DNA from: Dysidea avara
Lineage: Eukaryota; Porifera; Demospongiae; Dictyoceratida; Dysideidae
Length of the DNA: 64,000 bases
Direction: 5' to 3'
Assembly: GCF_963678975.1 (NCBI RefSeq)
Contig: NC_089274.1
Location: forward strand, 26,909,053-26,973,052
The notes under the pieces are model-generated. The model searched no databases. It was not told the DNA's origin and worked only from the letters and a program-made list of their open reading frames with translations. Shown one piece after another: positions 11,441-22,200 of this stretch; position 1 is the first letter of the stretch, and each line of letters opens with the position of its first letter. A program made the position numbers and the translations under genes.

Positions 11441-12470
11441 GACCCCTTCAATTTTAGACAAGCATTACTACGAAGTTTTGCAGGTGTGCTAACTGTGCAA
11501 GAAAATCTAGATTTGTATGACTCTTAGATTGAATAATTAATTTTTCTGGTATTATATGCTTTGCCATATGAAAATGTGTGCGTATGAAATTATCACAACA
11601 AACTGAAGCTAGTTAGCTAGATATAGTGATTAACAGAAGTGTAGCTATTTATTGTAAAATCATCATGACTTTGTTTGGTACAGTAAAAAAATCTTAAGTC
11701 ACATGGGATGGTGATAATGAGATGGTGAAGCTAAAAATAAGACAATAATGAGATCTGATGGTGAAGCTAAAAAGTTATCACATTTAGTTAAGTAAACAAA
11801 GCCATACAAAGAATGTGTATTAAACTAAAGTATAATCTGTTTCCCATAATATAAGATGGGGTTTATGCTAAAGTATAAGATAGTTAGTATAATGCAAGAC
11901 TATACTGAGATTATTTGTATAGTTTAAGCCATTAGATATACCATCTTATATTCCTCTTTTTTCACAGTGAAACCCTTCTGACAAGTTTCTGTGCATGAAT
12001 TATTCTTCAAAATTTCTACTTATAACTTCAGCTAAGCATATCTCAACAGGTTATGAGCTTGATTTCTTCACTGACTTTGGCCAAAGATGCACCTATTCAC
12101 CAACTGCAGCAGCTACAATGCGTGTTATTGGACCTACTTTTCTCCTCCTTTGTGTCCCATTTCTTTCTCCACTACCATGTAGTTGATTCACGGTAACTCA
12201 TGACATGGCTTCAGTATTAGTGTGACTAGATCGACAACAGAAATGCTTCTCATACTGTTCTTTGTTTGTAATGCTGTATATCAGATGGAACATAGCTGAA
12301 GCAAAATGGCCACTTCTACAGTACATAGTCCTCACTGGCAATAAGTTCAGTTTATCAATTCAACTCCCTAATGCAAAATATCCCTATATCAAGTAAATTG
12401 GCTATAATGGTGAGTTATATAGATCGCGATATGTTTTGATATTTGGTGTCCTAGCCATGTGCTTTTAACT
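11441..12470. other. no gene seen
   Basis: AT-rich. Two nearby partial direct repeats (GATGGTGAAGCTAAAAA at about 11718 and 11757). The 63-codon plus ORF near 11995 has no recognisable features. Confidence 0.5.
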
Positions 12471-12620
12471 TATAACTAGGGGGGGTCTGGAGGCATGCTC
12501 CCCCCAGGAGATTTTTGAAAATTATACCCTCTGAGATGGAATCTGAGAGTGATATTTCATCACAATTTTACTTGACTATTGTATTAGAGGTGACTGCTCT
12601 ATTGGAGTATCTCAATCATG
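12471..12620. repeat. internal fragment of the hAT-like GGGGGCATGC family
   Basis: Has GGGGGTCTGGAGGCATGCTC..CAGGAGATTTTTGAAAAT, then GACTGCTCTATTGGAGTATC. This is the same order of parts as inside 4881-5714. Terminal inverted repeats were not found. Confidence 0.6.
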
Positions 12621-13959
12621 GTAAGCTTTTGGCTAACAAAGTTGCTATTGTCCAACATTTATTAGAATAGCTATACTGTTACTGAATATTTGCCTGACAC
12701 AGTGCTGTATATTTGGTGACTAGAGTATCTTGATTTTGATGTTTATATATGGGCCAGGGTTTCCATCTACCCTCCTGCTGAACTATTATTTTATACAGCA
12801 GTTCTGCACAGTATATATATACACGTATATGTGCACTCAAATATATACAATCATGATAATAGCTAGACAGCTAGGATCTTAGAATGCAGTTCCCTTGAAA
12901 ATGCTGACAAACTCTGAATACTGAAAGGTTTATACATTTAACAGATTTTGGTGTGTAGCTATATAGCTGTTTAGACAACAATCAAAGAAAAATTACTGTT
13001 TGTGTTAAAGAAATTTATTTGATTAGCCACTGTCACTCATATATGCACAGTTAGTGGTGTACTTTTATACAGCTATTTGATTTGGAGCATGTAGGCTGGC
13101 CATTGGAAGTCTTGGGAATACAGCATTTATAAGGTACCATAGACATTGGTAACATTGTGTACAGCTAAAAGTCACAAATGGAAGGATCACTGGATGAGAT
13201 TTTCATGACATATATAGCACAATTGTTATAAAATTTTTGGAAGGGGATCAAGAGCCCCCCCTCCCCTTAATTCAACACTGGTTGAAATGATAATGGATAA
13301 AGGTGACATTTTTGTTGTAACACCGAACATGCTTTGATAGGGTATTTGAATGTTCCGCAGAGTATTGTAACAATCAATCTATTTTGTGATTGTTGCTGAC
13401 TGTACTGAGTATCACTCACAAAATGAGTATTACTCACAAAATTGGAATTGCTGTCTTATTGAGGATGCCGCTGAGAAGGCTAAAAAAAACTGTACATGAA
13501 GGGAGTTAACCATACCCTGTCAAAGGGAGAAAAGCCCCAGACCCAGGGGTGACTTAATCCTCCAGCAACATGCATGCATATGCAGCCAGGCATACATACC
13601 GATATGTTACTAAGTATGGCATATTTATCATGTTGTATTTATAACTCATCAGAGGAAGGGACTGTATACATGCAACATATGAAGCCATCACTATCACTAT
13701 AGTATAACAGATAAATGTTCAATTTTATTTTCATGTTTGCACATGCATCAGCACTGTAGATTTGCATGTAGCTAGCCATGTACGTATATGCAGTTCCTCC
13801 ATTAGCTATTTATGAATGAAGACAAAATAATAATAATGTTGTTTGAGGTTATATGTTATACAGGTAGAGCATATCCACATAATAGTTTGATGCATTGCAT
13901 GACAGTAAACAGTATTGACCATATGATAGACACACTAACTGTTACACACTCAGCTACAC
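12621..13959. other. no gene seen
   Basis: AT-rich intergenic sequence. The GGGGATCAAGAGCCCCCCC stretch near 13245 may be the end of another hAT-like element. Confidence 0.4.
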
Positions 13960-14200
13960 ACACTTCCATTGTATGTATGTACTGTACAGTATGCCACAGG
14001 CAACGTACTGTCTGGCTGAAGTGATGTCGAACAGTAAAAAAATCAAGCCTGTAGCCTTATAGCCATTGTCAAGTTACGCTTGTCTAAAGACACCAGTATA
14101 ATTTATTTATACTGAAAATGTTTTTTTAAATTATTGGAAGCATTTCAGGTCATCATACTGAGGCACTTTTGTACCTCACCGATGTTGCCAAGGCAGCATG
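13960..14200. repeat. dispersed repeat shared with 61225-61440
   Basis: Shares GTCGAACAGT-AAAAAAATCAAGCC, GAGTTAC(A/G)CTTGTCT and GC(A/G)TTTCAGGTCA with 61225-61440 in the same orientation and order, and partly with 340-450. Confidence 0.6.
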
Positions 14201-15140
14201 AAGGTATTGTGCTGCTGGTTTCTGGTCAATTTTGATCCATGATCCAGTACTACTGTACTGTATGATATATATATGTATCTACAAATGTGCAATTTAATAT
14301 ATATACTACAAACTTAAGTTTCCTTAAATTATACTGCATGTATACACAGTAAATTCAAATGGGTTAATTCAACCTCCATGGGTAAATTTCAACTACAGAA
14401 ATTTTGGGCCATTTTTGGTTAAAATGACCATCTAAAGGTGGGATAGGCATTTGAACTAAATCAGTCAAAATAACTAGGAAAGTCAATGATTGTTGTTGAA
14501 CTAACATATTTGGTAATTTCAGTGTGTATTGTCAGATCTATATGGTAAAGTATAGATGATGGCCAGCTAAACGGTTAAATTTACATTGGTACAATGGTTG
14601 TTATAACATATTTTGTGGTTAATACTGTTACACCCCACAATCAAAAGTGAACATGGAGAACATAGGTTTTATATACAATTTGAATACTCTAATAATGCAC
14701 CAGGAGCTATGTTTAAAGTATATTAAGACTGATGCAGTATGTAACAATTATCACCAATATGTGTAATAGATATATTAATGTATGTTATTACTAATGATGA
14801 CTGACTCGTAATTAATGAAAACAAAATAAACAAATATTGTGTGACAACACTGACAAGAGTTAATTTTACAACAGAAGGTTAAAATGACCATGATGGTAAG
14901 ATTATTAGTTAGAGTCTGAAAAGACTATGGGACATCTGCGTAATATGACCGTACTAGCTATATCTTACAAAGTTAACATAAACAAGTACATCCTAGGGTC
15001 ATTACTACCAAAAAATCGGTCATTTGAATTACTGGTAAAACATGCAACGGGTCATTTGTACCCATTTGAATTTACAGTGTAGCTTTGTTAACATTAATAA
15101 TATTATGCTGAGGTGGAAACATTTCAACCAAAACATTATG
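14201..15140. other. no gene seen
   Basis: AT-rich. A few diffuse 'GGGTCATTTG / AAAATGACC' repeats near 14420 and 14880-15060. Nothing coding recognised. Confidence 0.4.
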
Positions 15141-15148
15141 TTTGTACC

Positions 15149-15537
15149 CAGTGGCGTAGCTATCCCAGAAGGATTGGATGGGCACCACTGTATGTGTACA
15201 AGCTGCAACAATTAGCATGCGAAGCATGCTGCAGCTATAGGGGGGTCTGGGGGCATGCCACCCTAGGAAATTTTGAAAATTACATGCTGAGGCTCAATTT
15301 GGTGGCCTTTTGCAGCTAAAATTTGTCATCTCTAGTAGGACACTAGCTGTACGAACATTTTGTTTGCATAATAATTATTATTAGTCACGTATATAGCTGT
15401 AGGAGGCTTCATATTGCACCTCGTATCGCACAATTAGATATAGCTAGCTACGTACGGTGAGTACCTGAGTTGGTAGTGCACTGGAACTGATTGGTTGGGC
15501 CTGTGCCCTACCAGTACCCACCTTAGCTACGCCACTG
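15149..15537. mobile_element. hAT-type MITE with 8-bp target duplication
   Basis: The left end CAGTGGCGTAGCTA and the right end TAGCTACGCCACTG are exact inverted repeats. TTTGTACC is duplicated at 15141-15148 and 15538-15545, the 8 bp typical of hAT. The interior includes GGGGGTCTGGGGGCATGCCA. Confidence 0.88.
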
Positions 15538-16009
15538 TTTGTACCTAAAACTGAAAGTATCTACCATGTTTAGCCACAAAGAGATATTTTTGAATTAATG
15601 GATTTTCTAATTATAAAGCACTGTGAAAACTATTGTAGCACTTGGAGGTGCTAACATTACATATACTTTTTGACTGAACTAAATAATCAAAAATTAGCAC
15701 TTTGGTGCTACCATTTAACAGTGCACAATCTTTGGTGGATGTTTGGAGGAAGCATTGCAGAGATTGTCTTTTTAGAGTAGTTGACGGTTCTATCAGAGTA
15801 TTTTCTTAGATACTCCACCTATTATAGTTTTACGGATACATTCATTATTACTATAATATCATATATTTCAATACAAGCATGTTATCAGTACATTACAAAA
15901 AAAACAAACAAACAAAAACCCTGCAATCTTGTGCAGAAAATTATGTTTGCCATCAACTGTTCTTCTATAGGGGTTATATAAAAGTTACAGTCAGTGGGCA
16001 GCATTATAT
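15538..16009. other. no gene seen (downstream of the decarboxylase)
   Basis: AT-rich. A TATCAGAGTA motif variant near 15790. Holds the 3' flank of the minus-strand decarboxylase gene. Confidence 0.4.
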
Positions 16010-17338
16010 TTATTCAGGTACAGTAGCAAGTTTGGAATTGACCAATACCTTAGTTGCAGTGGGGCCTGGTTTACCACCATGAAAGTCAAACTTCAATTCC
16101 ACACCAGGTCGGAAAATTAGGCAATGTGTAGAGCCACCAAAGTGAAACATACCTAACTGTTGACCTTTCTTCACCCACTGTCCTTCAGTAACAGTAATAT
16201 CACAGGAGGATACTTCAACCATTCCAATAGCTACAAAGCACATCAACCCTATGTATGGATTATCTGCTTCAATGGCGATTATGGCTCTGGTCTGCACTTC
16301 AGCAAGGTAACCTTGATCAAAATGATCTTTTATCAGTGGCTCAGAATAGTAGGTGCCATCTTGAACATATGCTTTAACAATTTTACCATTTACTGGACTG
16401 TGCCATCGGTGATAGTAATAGATATCAAGAAAGCCTTGGTATACAGTTCCTCCAACAAATCTGTCAGCAAGTGGTTCATTTGCTAGCATAAACTTCAAGT
16501 TATAAGGCTGGCCTTTTATCCAAAATTTGCCATGCTTTGAAGCATTTCTTTCTACTCTCAATGGTGCTGATTCGCATGCATTGACAATAACTTTGTCATC
16601 ATCTGGATGCGCAATAGGACGGGCGTTAGGTCGAGCTTGTCTGGTAAAGAAATCATCCCATGAGGTGAAACCATAGTGTGGCTTACTTGGGTCACATACA
16701 AATTGCTCTTCAAAGTTTCCTCCCATCTTTTCTATGCATTGGTTGCTTAGCCATCCATCAGTCGTCAGAACATAACATGATGAAGGTGACATTAGAAACT
16801 TTGCCCAAGTATTTAGGATTTTCTTAAGATGAAAATTTACTGTCGTGTTTAAAAATGCAGCGTACCCACCAGTTGTGCCTGCTTGCTTATATAATATTGC
16901 GTACATTGATACAACTACAGAAGGACCATCTGGATTGTATTCTGGAGCTTGTAACAAGATATTGTTCATTAGTTGAAGCATATGGTGGTAATTTCTAACC
17001 TCGGATTGGCTGGTTTGAGACCTCTTAGTTGTTGGGGTCTCAGTAAACATTTCATTGAAGAACATGGTAAGCTCTGCACTACTTTCTATGGCATCTTTGA
17101 AGCTTTGAACAACTGGATTCAGTGGTTCTGGCTGCGCCTTACCATCAACTTCTTTTATTTGCTTTTGCAACCATCGGTCTAAAATGGCTTGATCAGAAGG
17201 CAGCCACCTGCCTACACAATACGGCATACTGCGGTTGTCGATCGCCACCTCGTTCTTGTCTGTGCGAGCTGGTGTGTCATGATCTCCAGTGGGTCTTGTA
17301 GGAAAGATACAGCAGCAGTTTAGAAAGCGGCTTGCCAT
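16010..17338 (-). CDS. PsiD-like pyruvoyl-dependent decarboxylase (phosphatidylserine decarboxylase superfamily)
   Basis: Intronless 442-codon gene. The frame extends 23 codons further upstream, but the first ATG is at 17336-17338 (MASRFLNCCC), which I chose. An N-terminal helical region (about 45-190) is followed by the PSD-like catalytic part: GFTSWDDFFTRQARPNARPI (223-242), PDDDKVIVNACES (245-257), YYYHRWHSPVNG (307-318, H310/H313) and FHFGGST (398-404). By analogy with PSD enzymes, S403 in GGS would be the self-cleavage serine that becomes the pyruvoyl group. Motif order and length match the PsiD branch (fungal L-tryptophan decarboxylase type) better than membrane PSD. No transmembrane segment is evident. 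Substrate is inferred only: an aromatic amino acid or phosphatidylserine. Confidence 0.87.
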   Translation of the reverse strand: MASRFLNCCCIFPTRPTGDHDTPARTDKNEVAIDNRSMPYCVGRWLPSDQAILDRWLQKQIKEVDGKAQPEPLNPVVQSFKDAIESSAELTMFFNEMFTETPTTKRSQTSQSEVRNYHHMLQLMNNILLQAPEYNPDGPSVVVSMYAILYKQAGTTGGYAAFLNTTVNFHLKKILNTWAKFLMSPSSCYVLTTDGWLSNQCIEKMGGNFEEQFVCDPSKPHYGFTSWDDFFTRQARPNARPIAHPDDDKVIVNACESAPLRVERNASKHGKFWIKGQPYNLKFMLANEPLADRFVGGTVYQGFLDIYYYHRWHSPVNGKIVKAYVQDGTYYSEPLIKDHFDQGYLAEVQTRAIIAIEADNPYIGLMCFVAIGMVEVSSCDITVTEGQWVKKGQQLGMFHFGGSTHCLIFRPGVELKFDFHGGKPGPTATKVLVNSKLATVPE

Positions 17339-17526
17339 TACGAACTTGCTGTAGAGAGATTCAGCACTCCAGAGAAAACTGAACTTTGTTGAGTAAGGTA
17401 TGCACACCCTCTAATGTCTCCACAATCATGTGACCGAGGGCATGTGACTTTTCGTACCCAGACCTGTTTGCGCATTAGCGCGAGCCCGGCTGAGCACGAG
17501 ACTAATTTCCGCCTAGAGGAGCAGCA
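17339..17526 (-). promoter_or_regulatory. upstream region of the decarboxylase gene
   Basis: More CpG-containing than its surroundings (for example TTTGCGCATTAGCGCGAGCC at about 17467). No TATA box is clear. Likely holds the 5' UTR and promoter. Confidence 0.35.
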
Positions 17527-17700
17527 ATGTTGCTAAAAAAAATTTTTTTCTCGGATTTGCCAACACTCCCAAAATGTATTAGACTATATGGAGGTATAAA
17601 TATTTCAGGGATAAAATTTTCGCTGGTAACTGACCCACAAAACCGCGAAATCAGCGAAAATGTTTCCTCCTCGAAATACTATTTCCCGGGGTTAGGGCAC
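17527..17700. repeat. dispersed repeat (TATAGTCTAATAC family), inverted copy
   Basis: The reverse complement of this stretch resembles 5950-6150: GCTAAAAA..TTTGC, ATTAGACTATA, GGGATAAAATTTTCGCTGGTAACT and CGAAATA. A short (TTA)n run follows at about 17715-17738. Confidence 0.55.
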
Positions 17701-18009
17701 GAGACTATTCTATATTATTATTATTATTATTATATATTATAATGTGCAGAACCTCAAAAGGAGTGTGTGGCACAACATTACAAGTGGGTGAGTTGTGGGA
17801 AAGGGGAGTGTGACATATTACAAAACAGTTCGTACATACAGTCATGTTATTATAAGTGTTCTTTTGAAGTGATCTAGAGTTGGAGAGTTAATGGTTATAT
17901 AATCTATGGTTCTACTCTAGGTCCTACCATAGATAATAACAGGAAACAACAAAGTATAAGTACAAAGAAAGGAGAAGAAAAAAAGCAATAAGAGTCACTG
18001 CTTAATTAA

Positions 18010-18360
18010 TGGAAGTCTTGACTCTACTTGAATCTCGACTTGAATGAGGTCAACTGGTGCTGATCCTAAAGAGTGGTCAAAGGACCCCTTTGAGGATCTA
18101 GAACCCATAGATAATAGACACCCCTACCTATGGTCCTACCTACCGGTACGTCGAATTCACAACAAAGGTCACGTGCCGCCTGCCTCGCCTGCATGTACCC
18201 CCCCGGGGGGGTCGCCCACGCATACTACTAAATTGTGTACGAGAGTCCCAATATTTAAGTATTTCAAACGTATTTCTCTATTATTTCAATAAATATTTCA
18301 TGTATTTATAATTGGATTTCTCAGATAGTGTACGAGAGTCCCAAGACGTTGACGACCCCT
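18010..18360. repeat. low-complexity GC block with duplicated 17-mer
   Basis: GTGTACGAGAGTCCCAA occurs near 18235 and again near 18328. CCCCCCCGGGGGGG (about 18200) is a small palindrome. An 82-codon plus ORF covers part of it but shows no domain. Origin unknown. Confidence 0.4.
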
Positions 18361-18369
18361 CGCCCCCCC

Positions 18370-18683
18370 CACTACTGGAGATTTTGTCCATGAAAATCCA
18401 ATGGTCACCCTGTGAAATGTAAAGTTTTCATTAGGTGGCACCAATGAAATTTTATTTTCATAGCATTTTCATAAGAAAATTTAATGAAAACCCAATGAAG
18501 AATTACCACTGAAAACTCTGTGCAACTGCTTTTCATGGAATTTTCATTGGTTTTTCATTAAATTTTCCTATGAAAATGCTATAAAAATAAAATTTCATTG
18601 GTGCCACCCAATGAAAACTTGACTTTTCATAGGGTGAACATTTTTTTAAAATTGGATTTTCATGGACAAAATCTCCAGTAGTG
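18370..18683. mobile_element. foldback MITE with CACTA termini
   Basis: The first and last 33 bases are exact inverted repeats starting CACTACTGGAGATTTTGTCC. Most of the 314 bp folds back on itself, for example CCAATGAAATTTTATTTTCA against its complement near 18590. The CACTA start and CC-like flanks suggest an EnSpm/CACTA relative. No ORF. Confidence 0.8.
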
Positions 18684-18689
18684 CCGGTT

Positions 18690-19040
18690 CAGCCCCTCCT
18701 CTAAAGGAACAGACGAGATTTTAGTCGAAGCTGGTGTATAGATGGACGATGACAAATTTTTTAAACCAAGTGCTGTCACCCGGCCAAGATCAAACTTTTT
18801 TGCAGTAAGGAGCATTGATGTATGGAACAATTTACCAGAGAATGTGATTGCAGCCCAATCTATCAACAGTTTTAAAAACCTACTGGATCAACACTTCTCC
18901 TCACAAATGTTTACTATCGATCATGACTGGTAGCTAATTTAAATTATGTTTGATTTTATTTTGCTAGCTATAGAATAGGATCATATACAGGCATTGCCTA
19001 TGTATCCTAAATCACTAATACTAATAATACTAATGATAGC
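18690..19040 (+). mobile_element. LINE reverse-transcriptase C-terminus and 3' tail, truncated
   Basis: The 63-codon frame at 18742-18933 (stop TAG) reads FFAVRSIDVWNNLPENVIAA and SINSFKNLLDQHF. This is the well-known C-terminal signature of many non-LTR retrotransposon polymerases (W-N-x-LP, then S-x-x-x-F-K). A short 3' UTR follows, ending in an (ACTAAT)-like microsatellite at about 19010-19036, as at LINE 3' ends. The 5' part is missing, as expected from 5' truncation. Confidence 0.8.
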
Positions 19041-19079
19041 TACATGTCTACAGCAATCAATTAATGCTTACTTTATTAC

Positions 19080-19273
19080 GAATGACGGCCATTGAAGAGT
19101 AGTCTCACGTGGCCAGACTCTACTCTTAGCGCGGCGCTTACAGTAACGGTTTAGGGTTCGGTTTAGAACACTCGATTCAACGGGCCGGAACTTCAGTGAA
19201 GGTTATCCAACGGTTATCAGAGCATCACGCGAAAAAAAGGAGCTAAACGGCGAGAGTGGTGACGAGAGATAAC
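19080..19273 (+). promoter_or_regulatory. promoter/5' UTR of the complete GST gene
   Basis: AAGAGTAGTCT and AGACTCTACTCTT are inverted around TCACGTGGCC (CACGTG E-box, about 19106). Moderately CpG-rich stretches follow (GCGCGGCGCT). It lies immediately before the ATG at 19274. Confidence 0.4.
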
Positions 19274-22200
19274 ATGACTTCCTACAAGCTCTACTACTTT
19301 AATGCTCGTGGAGCTGTTGAACCCATTCGCATAATATTCGCTCAGGCTGACGTGAATTATGAAGACATTCGATTCGAAGGGGAAGATTGGACACACAAAT
19401 TCAAACCAGGTACACGTACGTTACGTAAAAGACACACTGGTTGGAGGCTGTCTCTACAGCTTAGTAATGTTTGCATTTCAGTTCAGTCAACGGCACGATT
19501 TCAAAAAAATTTACTTACACTTGTGATATTCTGCATCTATAAAGCGGCATAGTTATGTCTGGTGCAGAAATATCTTTACTGTAGAACAACTGTTCCACTA
19601 GCTATACATTGTGAAGTTTTCCTTGAAATCAGCCGACTGAACATCACAATTATTAGGGCTAAAACGAATCAGTAGCTATTTAGTTAGTCAAGAACGAATA
19701 ATAGAATATTCTATATTTAGTGTAATACTGAAATACAGTGTATATGTGTTATTTCTTATTACTTGTATTCAATTGTAAAACATCATTAAAATTTAACCTC
19801 AGTAGGCAGCTTTTGAAATGAAGTAAAAGTGTCTGATGATGCCGGTAGCCACTAGAGGTGTACCGATAAGGATTTTTCAGTTGTATCGATATCCGATTAA
19901 TTTGTACCTAAAAGGGCTGATACTGAATTATATACCGATTAAATTATTGTATATGTAAAGTGTAAATCATAGAACTACAGGTGTAACTACTGCATGATGT
20001 ATTATTCTAATGATTTGTAGCATTGAGAAAAGAGAAGTGATGTAACTTTGCTATATTGTACAACTACCTATGGTGGTGTGGCCTCTTATTACACAACCCA
20101 GACAATTAGGTACCACAAATATTTTAATACATGCTCCCTTGTCTGGATTATTCTCTGTTTTGATTAGTTACCAAGATGGCTGTTATACACAGTGATCACT
20201 TTAGTTTTCCTGTAGCATATTGAAATTAGCCATTGGGATTACGAACCTAATAAAATTTACTGATTTAATCGGAATTCCGCATATCTGCTGACACGGTAAG
20301 TTCAAGAAACCCACTAAAAATTGGCTTAGGAAACATGGTGTCTGTTTATATAGGCCTACAGAAACTAGAACACAGCTATTCTAAACTAAGTTACTCACGC
20401 GGCACTTTATCGAAGCGGCTCTCCTTAACTTTTGTCTTTAAACTGAATGGCCCGCTCAAGGGCAACAACTTTTTGTACAATTCCCTCGAATTACAGAAGT
20501 ACTGTTCATATACACAATGTTCCAGACTGATTTTTGTGTTTAGACTAATTAGTTTAAGGTGAATTCCCATAGTCTTGGTAACAGGTGAATCCCACAATAC
20601 ATTACGCATTGGGAAAAATGACGAACCGGGTTCAGAAACAGTGCTGGGCCCACGTATCCGCTGCAGCTACAGTCTTGAAAATAAGGTGGAGTATTCCTTA
20701 GAGGTATGTGAGTAATTAGCAGACCGTTTTTTGTTGGTATCACTATCACTACGTAATCTTGTGGGTGCTTCGAAAATCACTGTATTTTTACACCATTTTA
20801 AGCATTTTACGTACTTTTGGGGGCATGTCCCTTTCAATATTAATGTATTGATTATTAACCAAATAAATTCAATATGGTGCAGTTTTTTATTCTTAAAGTG
20901 TAGCTAACAGCTACTGCTCTGGGTAAGAATATTTTAACACTAATAGCAGTATACTCACACACGCAGTCGTATGGCTTCTCATAACTTTCTGTTTGTTTGT
21001 AGTGAGCAAAAAGGTTTTTCATAGCTGGCCATGCAAACTAATCGATTCATAGAGCATTTGTGCCCATTATTACTGAATATGGAAGGCATGTCGGCAACCG
21101 ATCTGATCACCCTCGCGATCACCAATCCGATTATTGGTACATCTCTAGTCCAGTGTCTGATGTTGGTGAGGTTGTAGAGACTGACAAAGATTCCTCATTA
21201 CTAGTGTCCGCCATCTTTACTGTAATTTTGATGTTTCAAATTACAATAATTGCTTCGAACGAATTTGAATCAAATGCAAATTCGAATATTCGGTATATTC
21301 ATTTTAGCCCTAACAATTATATCCCTTTATTGCACATAGTTGTGGATTCATGCATTGTCTTCCCAGTACTAATTGTGTTTGTGGCCTAGCTCGGCTACTG
21401 TTCTCAACTGCCCATGGATTTTCACTGACTGCCACTCTCATGCATGATACACCGGGGGGTCCGCAACTCCGAAAAATCCTGTATGAGATTTCAAATCTTT
21501 GCGATTTTTCAAGATTCAAGCAAAATATGGCAAAATTTCAGGGCATTAAAATCTTCGGTATCTGGAATGTTATCATCACATGATACATAGTGTACAGAAA
21601 TACATGGAATCCCTTTTCGAGTAGCATATGTAACGCTGCAAATATGGAAGTATACAGGAAATGTACAGAACCTGGCAACAATTTTCCGGAGATTGCAACA
21701 AGATTTCAAGAGGGCTGTATGAGATATCAAGACCCCTCGTGATACACTTACAACTATGATCAAGATGAATTAATTTTCAGGAGAGTTCAGATTTTGCCTT
21801 GATTGCTTGTTTTCATATCTATAATTGATATCTTGATCTGAAAAATCTTTTGAATGTTTATTGGTCACCATATGTGCTGGCATCTTGATAGCTTACTGAT
21901 AAATTGAGAAGTGTTACTGAGGCTTTGTTAATAATGTTGTATTCAATAATTAATGAACATAAGATGGTTATAAGAGTGTAGATTGTAGTACAGGCCCCTA
22001 CACTTTTCTAAAACTATACCAAAAACACTACATAAATCCAGGTAGCTGCTACAAGGAGTAACAATAATTGTGCAGCTGATTTTTTGTCAGTATCCAAGAG
22101 ATATTGAGTACTGGAGGGGCTCCCCTTGACTTGAGATTATTATCAACTTTGCAATAGGTCAGGTTTGAATCCATCTGGTGGCACAGTTTATATATATATA

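Noticed and set aside
17339-17407. Upstream start for the decarboxylase (extra 23 residues)
   Set aside because: The codon there is GTG, not ATG, and the added residues match no family feature.
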